Shown: in pieces, positions 34,846-48,400 of the stretch
Layout of the letters: each line of letters begins with the position of its first letter
Numbering within the stretch: the first letter of the stretch is position 1
The notes under the pieces: generated by a model
What the model was told of the DNA's origin: nothing
Database searches by the model: none
Seen by the model: only the letters and a program-made list of their open reading frames with translations
DNA from: Pomphorhynchus laevis
Taxonomy: Eukaryota > Acanthocephala > Palaeacanthocephala > Echinorhynchida > Pomphorhynchidae
DNA length: 64,000 bases
Direction of reading: 5' to 3'
Assembly (NCBI GenBank): GCA_012934845.2
Contig: WNNJ02001606.1
Span: 288,733-352,732 of the forward strand
Position numbers and translations under genes: made by a program

Positions 34846-35990
34846 TAAATGACAGATTTTGCGCAAAGATTTTGCTGATGTAAAATACAATAAAAAGAAA
34901 TCAATACAGTTGAATCTTTGATTTCCTTTTTTAAGATGTCCAATAAATCCTTCGTTCTTAGCCATCATAGCTGGAGCACCTAAACGGTGCACACACTTAT
35001 CAAATTATCGGTTCTAATGTCTACTCCTACTTTGTTACATTGCTTTTTGAAGTTGTTAAAAATATTAATCTTCCGCTCACTTCCTTAAAGAGTGTTTTAA
35101 GCAAGCAGTTCTTCATATAATTAAAATTCATCAGTTACATTATGAACAGAATACAATACATGTTCTGAATCAGTGGGATCTGTCGATTCATCCAAAGCTA
35201 ATGGATAATGCACATTTCCTTTTTAAATTTTATTTGTTATATGCTCTCTTACATCACATGCCAATTCGTGATGTCGATCTGTATTGGTCTTTCTTGAAAA
35301 AGTCACCTCCATATATCTGTTAACTTCATCCGGTTAAATACTTCTTACCACTTCTAGCATGCATTGCTACTACGGATAACCTTTTTTCCCCAAGTAAATG
35401 TGCAACTTTATATCTGGCTTTTGTTGCACGATTTCCTTGATTTAACACTATATGGAAAAAGTGTCTTTGTTTTTGTTTTCCCTCTTTCAGTTTATGTAGC
35501 GCTTACTTTCAAGACTCATCCTCTAGTTTGGTTTATTTATTGTCTTTTTGAAGAGTAGAATGCTTCTGTTCATTGAATTTGTTGAATGCATGTATTGCGG
35601 TATCACAAAGCAAACAAAACATTTTGCCTTCATTACTCACTAAAAATATTGTAAGTATCATTCTTCATTAAAGATCCTATTTTCTTCTTTCAAAATTCGT
35701 TTCAATTTATTCGACATACTTATGGATTGGAAATTGTCAAATAGTTCGTATTTAAAAGATTTTAGACTTTAAAGCGATTTTCGGATGCTTTAGCACCGAA
35801 CGATCCAAAATTATGCGAAAAATATACAATAATTATCACGATATTTTAATTTGTTTCCTATCTTTAAATAATCAAATTTATTTTAAAATATTATTAAAAC
35901 AATCATCCTAATTTGTAAGATTAAAAGTAAGCTATTTAAAAAGCGAAATTTTAAGTTAAATTTTAATAAACTTTTAATTTTAAGTTTAAT

Positions 35991-36172
35991 ACTAAAAGAG
36001 GCCGCAACCTCACCTTTTCAAATCGTCCGATCTTTTGAGAAGAAAACCGATTTTTGGAAACGAATTTAAATTTTAATCTTAAATTTTAATTTTAAGTTAA
36101 ATACTAAAAGAGGCCGCAACCTCACCTTTTCAAATCGTCCGATCTTTTGAGCAGAAAACCGATTTTTGAAAA
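35991..36172 (+). repeat. Tandem duplication, period about 111 bp
   Basis: A ~71 bp core (ACTAAAAGAGGCCGCAACC to GAAAACCGATTTTTG) at 35991-36061 recurs at 36102-36172 with only one or two differences. Confidence 0.85.
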
Positions 36173-36430
36173 CCGCTTATTAAAACAATTGAGTTTAATG
36201 CACTTATATCTACTGCTTTTATTAATTACAATGAGTGAATTATGCAAAATAACTATAGACGAACAAAAATGTCTAAAATTATAGGAGCCCACACTGGTTG
36301 GCTCAGAATGCCGCGCAGGTTCCCCACCTATGGCATATGCAGTCATTTAGGTACAAACTCAAACAATTTAATTTTTATGTACATATTAAGTTGTGTGTTA
36401 TTTTTAAATATTTTAAAATTTACTTTTTAG

Positions 36431-39400
36431 ACTTTAGGTTACGATGTCGATTTAATCAATACCGTTCATTTTTCAAATCATACCGGTAATAATTGTGCTT
36501 TCAATTCTTAATTTATTTTTGAATTTGCTGTCGACCATTTATGGTTACGCCTGATGTAATTATCATTTAATTATTTTTCAGAAAGTATTATGTTGTTTTA
36601 TATCATGTAATCGTTTGTTAGCAACATTATCACCAACACTGTTTCATGAAATTCTAACAATTCTCGTAAATGTCTTATTGATACTGCATCACCACTTTTC
36701 ATCCCTTAATTGTATTTGTTCGAATTACTTGACATTACTTGTTGCAATTTCAACACTTATAACGATCTCATAGAAAACGAGTGCCTTACATGGACTATCA
36801 TAGTACACATTCGCACTCGAAATATATGAGCTTTTTAGCTTACTAGAAACTAGATACATAAGGCTTTCGTATATTAAAATAAAAAACTAAACTCAATCTT
36901 TGAAAGATGTGAATTATAACATTTAGATTTTATGTTAATTGCAAAATTTGTTTAAGTCACCTCATTATTATTGTAATAATGTTGATATTAAAAAAATGAT
37001 CAGCTCTAAACAAACAATATCACAACACAAATACTAAAAAACAGTGACAACCTCTGTAGACAATTGTCTTACCTGTTAAAATGAACATTATGTTATAAAC
37101 ATCATTTTTAGGATTCATAAAATTTTAATGTAATTAAGAACGTTTGCAAATTTATGAATTATTGGCTTGATTTTCGCTCATTTTTCATCTTGATTTTTTA
37201 AAATATATAAGATATATAATTTTATATAATTATATAATATTATAATATATATAATTATATATAATTAGTATATAAATTTGAAACTGGAAGAGGAAAATAA
37301 GATTTTTTTATCAAAAAAGTTTGTCTGGTGAAAAGCTTGCCGTTTGTATACAATCCAAAAGCTTTTCACCAGACAGACATTTTTGATAAAAAAATCTTAT
37401 TTTCCTCTTTTAATTTGAATTTATACACATATGATATATGGAAACATTCTCAAGAAAATTGCAGGTGCAGTTCGAACCAATAGTTATTAAATCTCATTAA
37501 TTTTTAATATATTAAATTATGGTTGAACATTTAATTTTAATTTTTGTACAAGCAAATAGAAGAATATACATTGTAAAGTATTGTAAAATACTTTGCTGTT
37601 TCCGCATGCGTAGTCTTCCTGATTCCTTTTAAATTGACGAAGATATTGTCTATTTGTTCGACATGTTTTATGTTTTCGATATTATTAATTGCTTCTTTCT
37701 AATGGCATGCAGGTATTTGGCATTTTGGAATCTTGCAGATCGTTCCGAATGTTTAAAGTGTTAATTTGAATCGATTTTCACACATTTATCAATTGTTAGT
37801 TGTTGATGTTTTACTTTTTGTATCCATGCACTCGAGAATAAATGACCCAGTAATATAATTGATAAAGAGATCTTAATTAATCGATCAAATTCATTTTGGC
37901 TTTTCTTATTTTAGGATATGATTCAGTAGCTGGCACAGAATTAAAGGAAGGTGATATATACCAAATATATCAATCGTTTCACGAAAATTGTCTTTCCTCG
38001 TATAATGGTATCATAACAGGTATATATAGTTCTTGTTTTATTGTTTTAATTTTTTAATTGTTTCTTCTTTAAAACCGAGTAATAGTTTACACTTCCATGT
38101 CATGATTCTACAAATATAACGTTATATTTTAATTGTAATGTATATTTTAATATCATTTTTCTCACTCAATTTGTGTTTTCATGAAAACATCGCATATTTT
38201 TGCATTTCATATAGCGTAAATTCTACAATGACTATTTGTTTGGTTTTATTACCATTTCTACTAATACAAAAAGTAAAATCATGTTTTTCATAATATTTCC
38301 GATTTTATTAAATCTAAGTTGTTTAATTTTTAATTCGAGTTCGCCGTTTCTCTCTAAAAATCCTCACTTTTCGTTTAGATTTGACATTTGTATCTAGAAA
38401 TTCCTAAAATAACACAATAATGGAATAGCATGAAATTTTATTATTGATTTAACCGAAGAAAGTAAAATAAGCATTTTTTAAATTTTTTTTAAAAAATAAA
38501 TTTTATATTTATTAAATATAATGAGATAATAAAATTAATAAATTTAATAATTATGGAATTTAATAAATTAATGAGATTTTCTAAAATTAACAAATTTAAT
38601 ATTTATTAAATTTGCTAATTAAACTTAGTCTTTCCTGTTAAATTAATAATTAAGTCAGGAGTAAACAAACGATTAAGTCGGTAACATACTATATATCGTA
38701 TTAATCATGCCAAATTTGTAAAATGTTACCATGTCAATGTGCTATCAAATATTTGAGATTATTACAAATATTACGATATTATAAATTAAGCTTGTTTGAT
38801 ATGTTTTTTGTCCGCTTATTCCGAATATCTTCTTCCTTGCTTATTAGTTCCTCACAAATATGCAGAATCCGTCGATGTGAACCAGGATACTAGTTCACAA
38901 AGAAGTAACTAACATCCTTCATCAGGAACGCCGCGTCGATATTGCTTGCATACAAAAATAAAATAGAAGGGCTTCAAAGCCAGGTAGGTTGCTAAATGAT
39001 ACAATCTTTATTACAATGGCACCACGACAAATCAAAACGGAATCAGCATAATCGTCAACAACAATTCTTTAGTAATTTACTAATCTGCGTGCACAAACTG
39101 AAATATTAAGTAAATACGACACGTTGTTAAAATTCATTATGGATGTGATGGCGTTTTGCCGTTAGAAATAGTATTACAGAGTCTTTCAAGTTCGAGTTTT
39201 TTTTAAATTGGAATTAAACACACATTGTGAAAGAAAAATCATATTTTTTGTCGATGTATAGTACACGTTCTGCAATTTAAGAATGATAAACGATATCGTG
39301 TAAATGCACACCGCGGGAACGCTTACAGACGTCAATCCTTTTGCCGAAATTTTCAATTACATTTAGGCATATTTGTGGTTCTATCTTCTTAATTTCGCGC

Positions 39401-42400
39401 CGAATGTTGTCTTTTAGTGCTTCAATTGATTCTGGTTTGTTAGCATAACCCCTGTCTTTAAGATGGTCCCATAGCAAATAATCCAAAGGTGTTAAATCCG
39501 GAAATCTTGGGGGCCAATTTGCGTCTACATTTCGGGAGAGTATTCTTTCCTTGAATTTCGTTTCCAATAGCTTTATTGTTTCATTGGCTGTATAACATGT
39601 CGCACCGTCTTGTTGAAACCACATATCCCCCGTATCCATGCCATCAACAATAGGGTAAAAGAAAGTTGTGAGCATTTCCCGATATCGCAGCCCGTTGACG
39701 GTAAGCGCATTTCCATATGCGTTCTCGAAGAAAAACGGTCCAATGACTCCACCATACCAAAACGCGCACCAAACAGTTACACGAGAGGAGTGTAGTGGCT
39801 TCTCTACATACTGCCGTAGATGTTCCAGTGCCCAAATCCGGCAATTCTGTTTGTTCACATAGCCATTCAAATGAAAATGGACTTAATCTGTAAAGATGAT
39901 TTTTTTCAGCAATATCATGAGGTTGTTGCTGAACAAAATCAGAGAGTTGTCGACGTTGCTGATGGTCGTTCGGCTTCAATTCTTGTACCAGCTGAATTTT
40001 GTAAGGCTTGAGAACTAAGTCCTGACGCAAAATTCTCCATGTGATGGTTGCAGATAGGCCCAACTGCTGTGAACGTCGTTCAATCGATAAATTTTTATCT
40101 TCCTCGATGCTTTCGCGAACAGCAGCGATATTTTTAGCTGAACGCATCGGACGATTGCGCTCTGGTGTACTTCTGTCTTGTACCGATCCAGTCGACTCAA
40201 ATTTTTCGACCAACTTCCTTGTTCCTGACTCCGTAGGACGATTATATCGACCAAAAATGTGGACAATTTTGCGAAATGTTGTTTTTACTGCTCCACCATT
40301 TTGTAGTGCATTTTTATTATGTTTATACGGTTCTCAAGCGAAATACAATCCATTTCAGTAAATCGTGAACCTTCTACTTGATATCTGGAAAAAAAGCTTT
40401 TTGAAACAGTGATAGTTGTCAGAACAATACATTTTTTAAAAGAAAATCGAACTTGAAAGACCCTGTATTATCGTTCTACAACGACAAGAATGTTTTCATC
40501 ATTACTTTTAATTAATTTATAATTTAACTTTATTAAGTTACATACTTTTATAAATCCGTCATCTATTCTGATAAATATTGACCTCTTTCTATCACATATA
40601 AATTAATTGATCATCAATTGTATTCTTGAAATATATTAAACTTAATTTTGCTTAATTAAATTTTACATAGCAAATTTCAATTTTCAAATTTGATTTAGGA
40701 ATTTCAATGATTACATGTAAAAAAAATTCTTAAATTGAAGATTTTATGATTTATTGCATAATTGTTCTTTACAATAAACTATTATAAGATTGTAGCATAA
40801 AGAAATTTATATTTTATTGCTCAGTAATAAAAAATTTCGTAGCCTATATTTTTTAATACGAGTTTATAATTCTTTAGTTTACTTTTGAACTAAAGAATAA
40901 TTTCTAAATTAGTATTTTCCATCGAATTTATAAAATATAGATAAAACTAGGTATTTTATTTTATTTGAAGTTATCTATCTTATAGAGTCCATTTAAATTA
41001 TTTGTGAACAAATTCAAATACGCCATATTTGTAATTGTTCAAAAAATGTTAACATATGACTATATTAAGTTATATATAAAACTAATATATGCATATATGC
41101 AATTATATGTTAACATATGCAAATATGTCAAATTTAATTACAAATACGCTAGAATATTTGCATCAACAACTATTGGCTCAATTTCGAGTCAGTATTAATT
41201 AAAATTTTGTATTTCTATCATGAATATCGTTTTAAGATTTATTTATATACAAATGTTTAATATCAAGGTTACATGAAATCTGCTGAAGTTGGAATTGAGC
41301 TTGCCTACTATATAAAGCAAATGGTTCCTAGGAGTATATACAGTAAGTTTTGTTTTAAATTAACCAATGCACCCATGGAATTATTTGTATATATTTACTA
41401 TAATATTAAGACTTTAAAAAGTGTTATATATATCATGAATTACGAATGAATTGCCTTGTATTAATATAAATGCTGAACACAATTTAGGTAAATCATCAAA
41501 TATTTAAACAACTCAATACAAATAGATAAATTAAAAGGTAATTTATGCAGTACGCTGTGCTCCATGTTCTATGAATTACGGAAAATAGGCGTATTTTGTC
41601 TTGGTTATCCTGACTTTAAATCTTAATCATGCATTATCAGTAGCTACCTGAATATTGTTATACCTTTATTACTTGGAGTAAAAAGTACAATTCTTCTTGT
41701 TTCTTTTAAACTGAAACCGTAAGAAGGAAGAGAATAAAAGTTGTCATATTTTTTACGATTGAATTGTGAATTACTTTCTTACAGATTATCCCTTATTGAA
41801 ATAACTTAAACGTTGATGATAAGTTTCTAATTACTTGAATTAATAATAATTTATGATAGAAGATTAAAGTTGTATCATGCCCATCTTGCTTAAATCCTTG
41901 CCTAAATACTTAGATCTCTATATTAGTGATGAATGCATATTAAAACCGCAATTACACAAAGTTTAATATTTCACAAAGATATACTACAATCAAAGATATA
42001 AATGTTTAGCTTTGTATAGCATTATTAGTCGTTTTATACGAGATAAAACGACTAATAATAAAACGACTAATACCATTGAGATATGGTATTACGTAAATAC
42101 TGCATCATTTGTAATTATGATAATATATAAAATATATTAACAATTATGTTGTATAGTATTACACAAAATTTAATGTTTTTTACATTAAATTCGTAACCAG
42201 GGAAGAGAAGCAATTGCTTCTCCATAAAACGTCCATAAAATCGCAAGCACAAAATTGCATTTTGAAAATTAAAAACTACTCTGAGTAGATATACGAAAAG
42301 ATACCATCTTAAATCATATTATGTTATACTTACACATATTTATGGTTCCTTTAATGACAAGATAAATATCACACCATATGCGAACAAACGCAGTCGGGAA

Positions 42401-45400
42401 CCACCGCTTTAGAATATTCGGGACTGCAGTAATAATTGTTGAATTACTACAAGATTAAATGCATTTAGTATAACATTTTATTTCACTGTGACCCGTAAAT
42501 TAATCACGAAAGTGTTAATTAATTTACAAAGATGTCTTTTAACCTTGGGTACATAATTTTAAATTTCCAAAACTGATCTTAGCCTTTGAACACATCATTT
42601 TAAAATACTGTACACATTGTACTTATAGAATGCTCGTATAACGTGCTCATAATAAAAGACATTTTTCATTACGTCTCCTTTTGAGTAGGAGTTTCAATAA
42701 CAATTAGAACATTAGGTAAACATTTGTCAAATGATACTTGGTTTAAGTATGCATAGGTGCCGTTGCTTCCTGTAAATAACGGTTTTATAAATTTTGAGCA
42801 TCTTTGAGTTTTTGTTGCAGAATCATCATTCAACAAAAACACTACTTTTAAGTCTATTTGACTGCTTCTTAGTCAATAATTACAAATATTAAAATCAACA
42901 TGAAATGTTGATATTTCAATAAAGTTCTGTTCGGAACTTTATTAAACAGAACAATAAAGTTCTGTTTGTGAAGTTTATATGAAATATCGCATTCTGTTTA
43001 GTATTTAATTATGTCTTGTAGGGGTTGAGTTACTTTTTAAAGAATATTAAACGCTTTTAGATCGATAATGTTATGCAGGCTTGTTTAATTAGTTTATTTA
43101 TTCTATGAAAAGCACCATTGCGTCTTAGTATTTTATTTTTAAATTATAAATCTATTCAATTATGATATTGTTATGGTATTTTTTCATAGTATGTGATCCG
43201 GTAATGGGCGACAATGGGAAAATGGTAATTATTGTACACCTGTTTTTATTGTTATTGGTCATAATAGTAACTTTGTGTTTACAATCAATTAAACTTTCAG
43301 TAAATTATATTCGCAACTAAACATTGTCTAAAGATTGTTTTTCTATTGTGCGTTCTGTTCTAGATTTTAAATCACATCACTTAGGTGAAACTACATATTT
43401 TGTATTACGCATACGCATATATTCTAAAATAAAAATATTTTAATCTTCAAGAAGAATTTTTAGATAAGATGCAACTTATTAGAATAAATATCAGAGGTCA
43501 TCTGAATAAACGTTCATGCTATCAGATTTCAACTTGTGTTCCTCAACCCAACATAGCAGCGGAGCCAAATACACGCCAACAGTGTGTTTCCTCTTATGTA
43601 AAGTGATTTAAGCTATAGTAATATCTCATTCTAACACAATATATTATTTATTATCCATCCAAAAATATTGTTCGCTAATAATTTTAAATTTATTTTTTGT
43701 TTTGTTGATTTATATATTTTACTATTTTATGTTTGATGGTATTTTTATAGTAACCTAGTTTAAAATATGCATCTATTAAATTATGTAAATTATTTTAATA
43801 ATAAATACTAAACCCATAATCGTTTCTTCCATTTCAAATATATAGTTATTACAGGAACAAAGAAGCAAAAAAATTATCCTTTATTTGATAAAAAAAATCT
43901 ATATTTCGATAGCTCCTTCTATCATCATCAGGATTACAATAAAATCATACAATGTATTATTTTATTGTACTCTTAATGATAGAAAGAGCTATCGAAATAT
44001 AGAATTTTTTATCAAATAAATAATTTTTTTTCTTCTTTGTTCCTGTAATAACTATTTAAATGATTTTGAAGAAATACAAGATCGTTACAAAAATCGTTGC
44101 AATTCTTAAAATTTCATTATTTAATATATTATATTTAATATTATATGTATGCATGAATGCTTTGTGTATTCTTGTTGCGACCTGGGATCTGTCATGGATT
44201 CATTCATATATTTGTAAAATCCAATGAAATCCAGACTTCGACCAATTCTTTTATTTCGACAACGTTTCGATCCGCAGTAGGGTCTTCTTCAGGTCAGATA
44301 TTGTGGATTTATGATGTAAAATTTTTTTGTTCTTAACAAACATAAAAGAATTGATCGAAATCTGGTTTTCATTGTATTTTACACAATATATATACAATAT
44401 ATATACACAATATATTTTATTAGATTTTTTCAATAGATTTTACACTATATATATCATTTCTTGATTTTTAAACCACTGTTGAGGATTCTGATTTACAAAT
44501 TCAGCCATATATGACTTTAAAAGTAATCAAATTGACTCAACAATTAGCGATACAGATTTAAAGTTATATATACAGCCATATATAACTCTAAAAGTAATCA
44601 AATTGACTCAACAATTACAATACAGAAAAGTTATAAGTGTTCAAGCTTATTACAATTGAAAAAGGCTTCAGCTGAAACGTCAACAAATCTGTATTGCTTA
44701 TTGTTGAGTCAATTTGATTACTTTTAAAGTTATATATTATTATACATTTATATATATTTATATATACATTTATACATACACATTTTATATATACCCATTT
44801 TTCGCTAAAGAATTTAAATTTATTTTTAATATTATTGTGTTGATTTATATATTTTACGATTTTCTGTTTAATTTTATTTTTATAGTAACCTAGTTTAAAA
44901 TATGTATTTATAAAATAATTTAAATGATTTTGAAGAAAGCCAAATGTAGTACATTTGGATTTATGTAATTCAATATGTAGTGCATTATTATACATATGCA
45001 TCCTACATGGGATAAGAGATGCGGTTCGAAACATCACCAACATGTTATTGAAGCGTCTTAATTGTACCCTAATTTAAAATACGTGCTCTATAACCTTTTA
45101 ATTAGTTCTTTATCATGTTTTAGAAATGACTTTTATATTCGATGGTCTCACATTTCAGTGCTAGCACACAGCTAGCAGTTATAAATCTAATGTCTTAAAT
45201 TTTTTAAATCTTTAACAAATTTTCACGTATTAAAAGAATGAACATTTTATTGTGAACTAATTTAAAGAATAAGACTGGTCACTTAAAACTTTAAAGATCC
45301 TAAATCGCAGCATTCTTCTTGTATACATAAGTTACAATTATGATTGGAGCTGAATAACTAACTAATATTTAACTTGATCATATTTTGCATTCAAAATATA

Positions 45401-48400
45401 ATGTATTGTATTTAGTATGTCCCAAATTGTGTACTAGATGTTTACAAACAGCATTTACTACCTTTGGCTGAAATTGTAACTCCGAATTTCTTCGAGTTTA
45501 AGTAAGCAACTGTTTTGATGTATGATGAATTTACTTGACACTGAAATGTAAATTTTCTTTTGCTAGTTACAAATATAAAACTAGCCAATTCAGAGTTATC
45601 GAGATACTTGTAAAAATACTAGTAGTCATAATATTAATACACTCGTTCAATTCAATGACATTGATACACCTTTATTTCCTACCTATCTATTCTACTAATG
45701 CTCTAATGTAATATTGTTTAGCTAACTACTAATTATGTAAAATATCGATATACTGCATTGCATTGCAAGGTGGTTTGAAATTAAACATGTATGCATTGAC
45801 ATAGTCTCTAAAGCCCAACTACTTTATAACGATACATGTGAATTGTTTAAAGCTTACCTGTTGAGCATTAACGAGACTTTGTCATATTACGGCTATTCAT
45901 ATTACGTAGTCATATTCATGATCGTTAAATTATGGTAAATTGGGAAAGCTTCTTTTTATTTTACCGTCAACTTGGAAATTTAGTCGAGAAACCTGTAGTA
46001 CTGAAAATTCTTTATCTCTTCATAGCAATATAATATTGGATTTTTTCATTCAATTGAAATAATATCTTATTGCTCATAAAATCTATAATTTCAAAATTTG
46101 ATTCATTTTAAAGAGTTGTACAATTGCTCTCAAGTTATGATTTTACTCGTTAATTGCGGTGAGAGACAGGTACAAAAATTGATTATTCCGCTTTTTACAT
46201 ACTACTGAACACGGTTCATTAATTTGGCAATTGAAAGTAGATGTATCAAATAGTCATTTGATTATTCGATGCATAGTTCTATAAATATTGGTGTAGATAC
46301 TGACAAAAAGTACAACTTACTTGTCTTTAGTAAGTACTGAATCTAAATAAGAATATAATAATAAAAATTAATAAGGATAAATAAAATTATGATAAGATCT
46401 ACACTAGTACAACACACTTATCTTTTTGTCGAACAAAGCAGATTTAATGTAGAGTCATTGCAAGATAAACTGATTACGATGGACGATTGTATATAGATAA
46501 AGATTAGCTTAATCATAATGGATATCATGGCTTGTGGATTCTTTTTGTCGAACAAATCAGATTCAATGCGGAGTCATTGCAATAGAAACTTATTACGATA
46601 GACGATTGTATGTAGAGAGAGGTTAGCCTAATCATATTAGATAGATATCAACTTGGCAATTGTGGTTTAATCATATTAAATCATAATCACGGCTATGATT
46701 TAATAACACATTTTTAATATAAAATAATAAACGCTATAACTGTCAAATGCCTAGTATTTGTAAAATTCTTTACCACGCAGTCACGAAGATACTCTAATTT
46801 CGGAATTTAAAATGATAAATTTATTATGAAAAAAATAAGATTTATTTTTACGTGGCAAATGCGTGCCGGCGCACGCTTACATGACCACGAAAAAAAGACA
46901 AAAATCTAAGTCATATGTTAAGAAGGTGGGAACAAAGGAGATATTTGAATGTGATAAAGGAGGGAGCGCGGCGGACGTCCATAAGGAGCTGATTCAAGGC
47001 GAGCGGGGCGGCGACAAGGAAGGATCGGATACCGTCGTTAGAGTAATTGGGAACGTGGAATAAGAGGGAATTACAACAACGCAGCGATAGAGAGAGGTGG
47101 AGCGAGTGTCGTCTAAGAAAGGGAGGTTGATGAACGATGGGGAGCCGACAGCGATGAGACGAAAAGTAACGAGAAAAAGGCGGAGTTAGATGCGGATGTA
47201 AATGGTAGGCCAGGAGAGTTGGGCAAGATATGTGAATATGTGGTCAAAGCGACGGAGACGTAGGAGCACTTGAACGGCAGAGTTGACGATGCGTTGTCGG
47301 GGTATGATTATGAATTTTGTAGAATTGGCGAAAAGGCTAAGGCAGTAATCGATTTTTGAGTAGAGAAGCGATGAAAGAAGAAACATACAAGAACGGAAGT
47401 CGATAAAAGTGCGGATACGGCGGATATCACGGAGAATTAAGTTAGACGAGCGGACCTTGTCACGGACGAAGGTTTGAAGGGAAAGGTGATCATCAAAATG
47501 GAAGCCTAAGAAAGTGAGATTGTGTACTATGGGGATGGTGGATGAGGCAAAAGATACAGTGGGAGGAGATATGTTTGGTTAACGGGGGAGGATCCACATT
47601 ATTTTAGACTTGTCGGGGTTTAGAACGAGATTGAAAATTGGAGAGACGTTTGTAGATAGAAGAAAGACAGTTGGAGGCAGAAATGCCGAAATCGTGTTTG
47701 CAATGGGCGGCTGCATGATCATAGATGAGGATGTCATCGGCGTATTGCATGACGTTGAAGGAGTAAGGTTTGATAAACGTTTGAAAAATCTGTATTTCAA
47801 TGACCATTGTCATCATCGTCAGGGACATATGAACAAAATCATTACAAACGAAAACTAGTTACTATCAATTTGTAAAAAGAATATTTTTATACAGAATTCA
47901 ACAAAGGATGTTGTGATTCATTAAAAATTCAAACTTTGCCACTAAGCGAAGAAACAAAAATAACGCAAACAATGAAACAGAAATAACTAATTTCTATAAG
48001 CAGAAACAATGAAAATAATGAATATCCTGAATCATTAATTTACATTTTGGAACTAAATCTGGTTTTTGTGGATATAGTAATCACTAAATATACTCTGAAC
48101 AAACAATATAATAATCTTTATGTAATAAATTTAATAAATTACACAGATTTATGTGATTTGTAACTTATTTCACCTGTCTAACCCACTCGTCGAATCGTCC
48201 TTTATTTCACGCAATATTTAATCATTAATAAATTACTGATTATTTGGTTACAATTAGTTTTTAATCGTATTTTCGGATTTACTCTTAATAGCATCTTGAT
48301 TTTTATTACATCAAGTTGCCTTTTAGTTAATTCACTTAGTTTCTAATCTAGTATTTCCTCTAATTTGCATATATAGGCTACTGGTTGAAGATAAGAATAG

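Larger units (their letters stand above)
32930..35720 (-). mobile_element. hAT transposon relic (ZBED5/DUF4371-type transposase), split by an insertion
   Basis: The minus strand encodes, from high to low coordinates: a zinc-finger-like start (NEGKMFCLLCDTAIHAF, 35.6 kb), HFFHIVLNQGN, HYPLALDESTDPTDSEH (35.2 kb) and SFYCILHQQNLCAKSV (34.9 kb). After the break it continues ANSTRHRQF, VRWLSQRKVLDKI (33.6 kb), DFYVMSKQTELNISLQGRN, HFPHFTKV, SKAPEELQIKLIEM (33.1 kb) and a C-terminal trace near 32.95 kb. These are the landmarks of ZBED5/GTF2IRD2-type hAT transposases. The two halves are collinear and separated by the PLE-A copy at 33763-34845. Several stops and shifts show that it is dead. No terminal inverted repeats were identified. 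Confidence 0.88.

Noticed and set aside
36268-36351. GC-rich segment with a start codon as the missing first PDXK exon
   Set aside because: None of its frames gives the expected GYVGNxAATFPLQ motif, and the apparent donor does not fit the phase of the exon at 36431.
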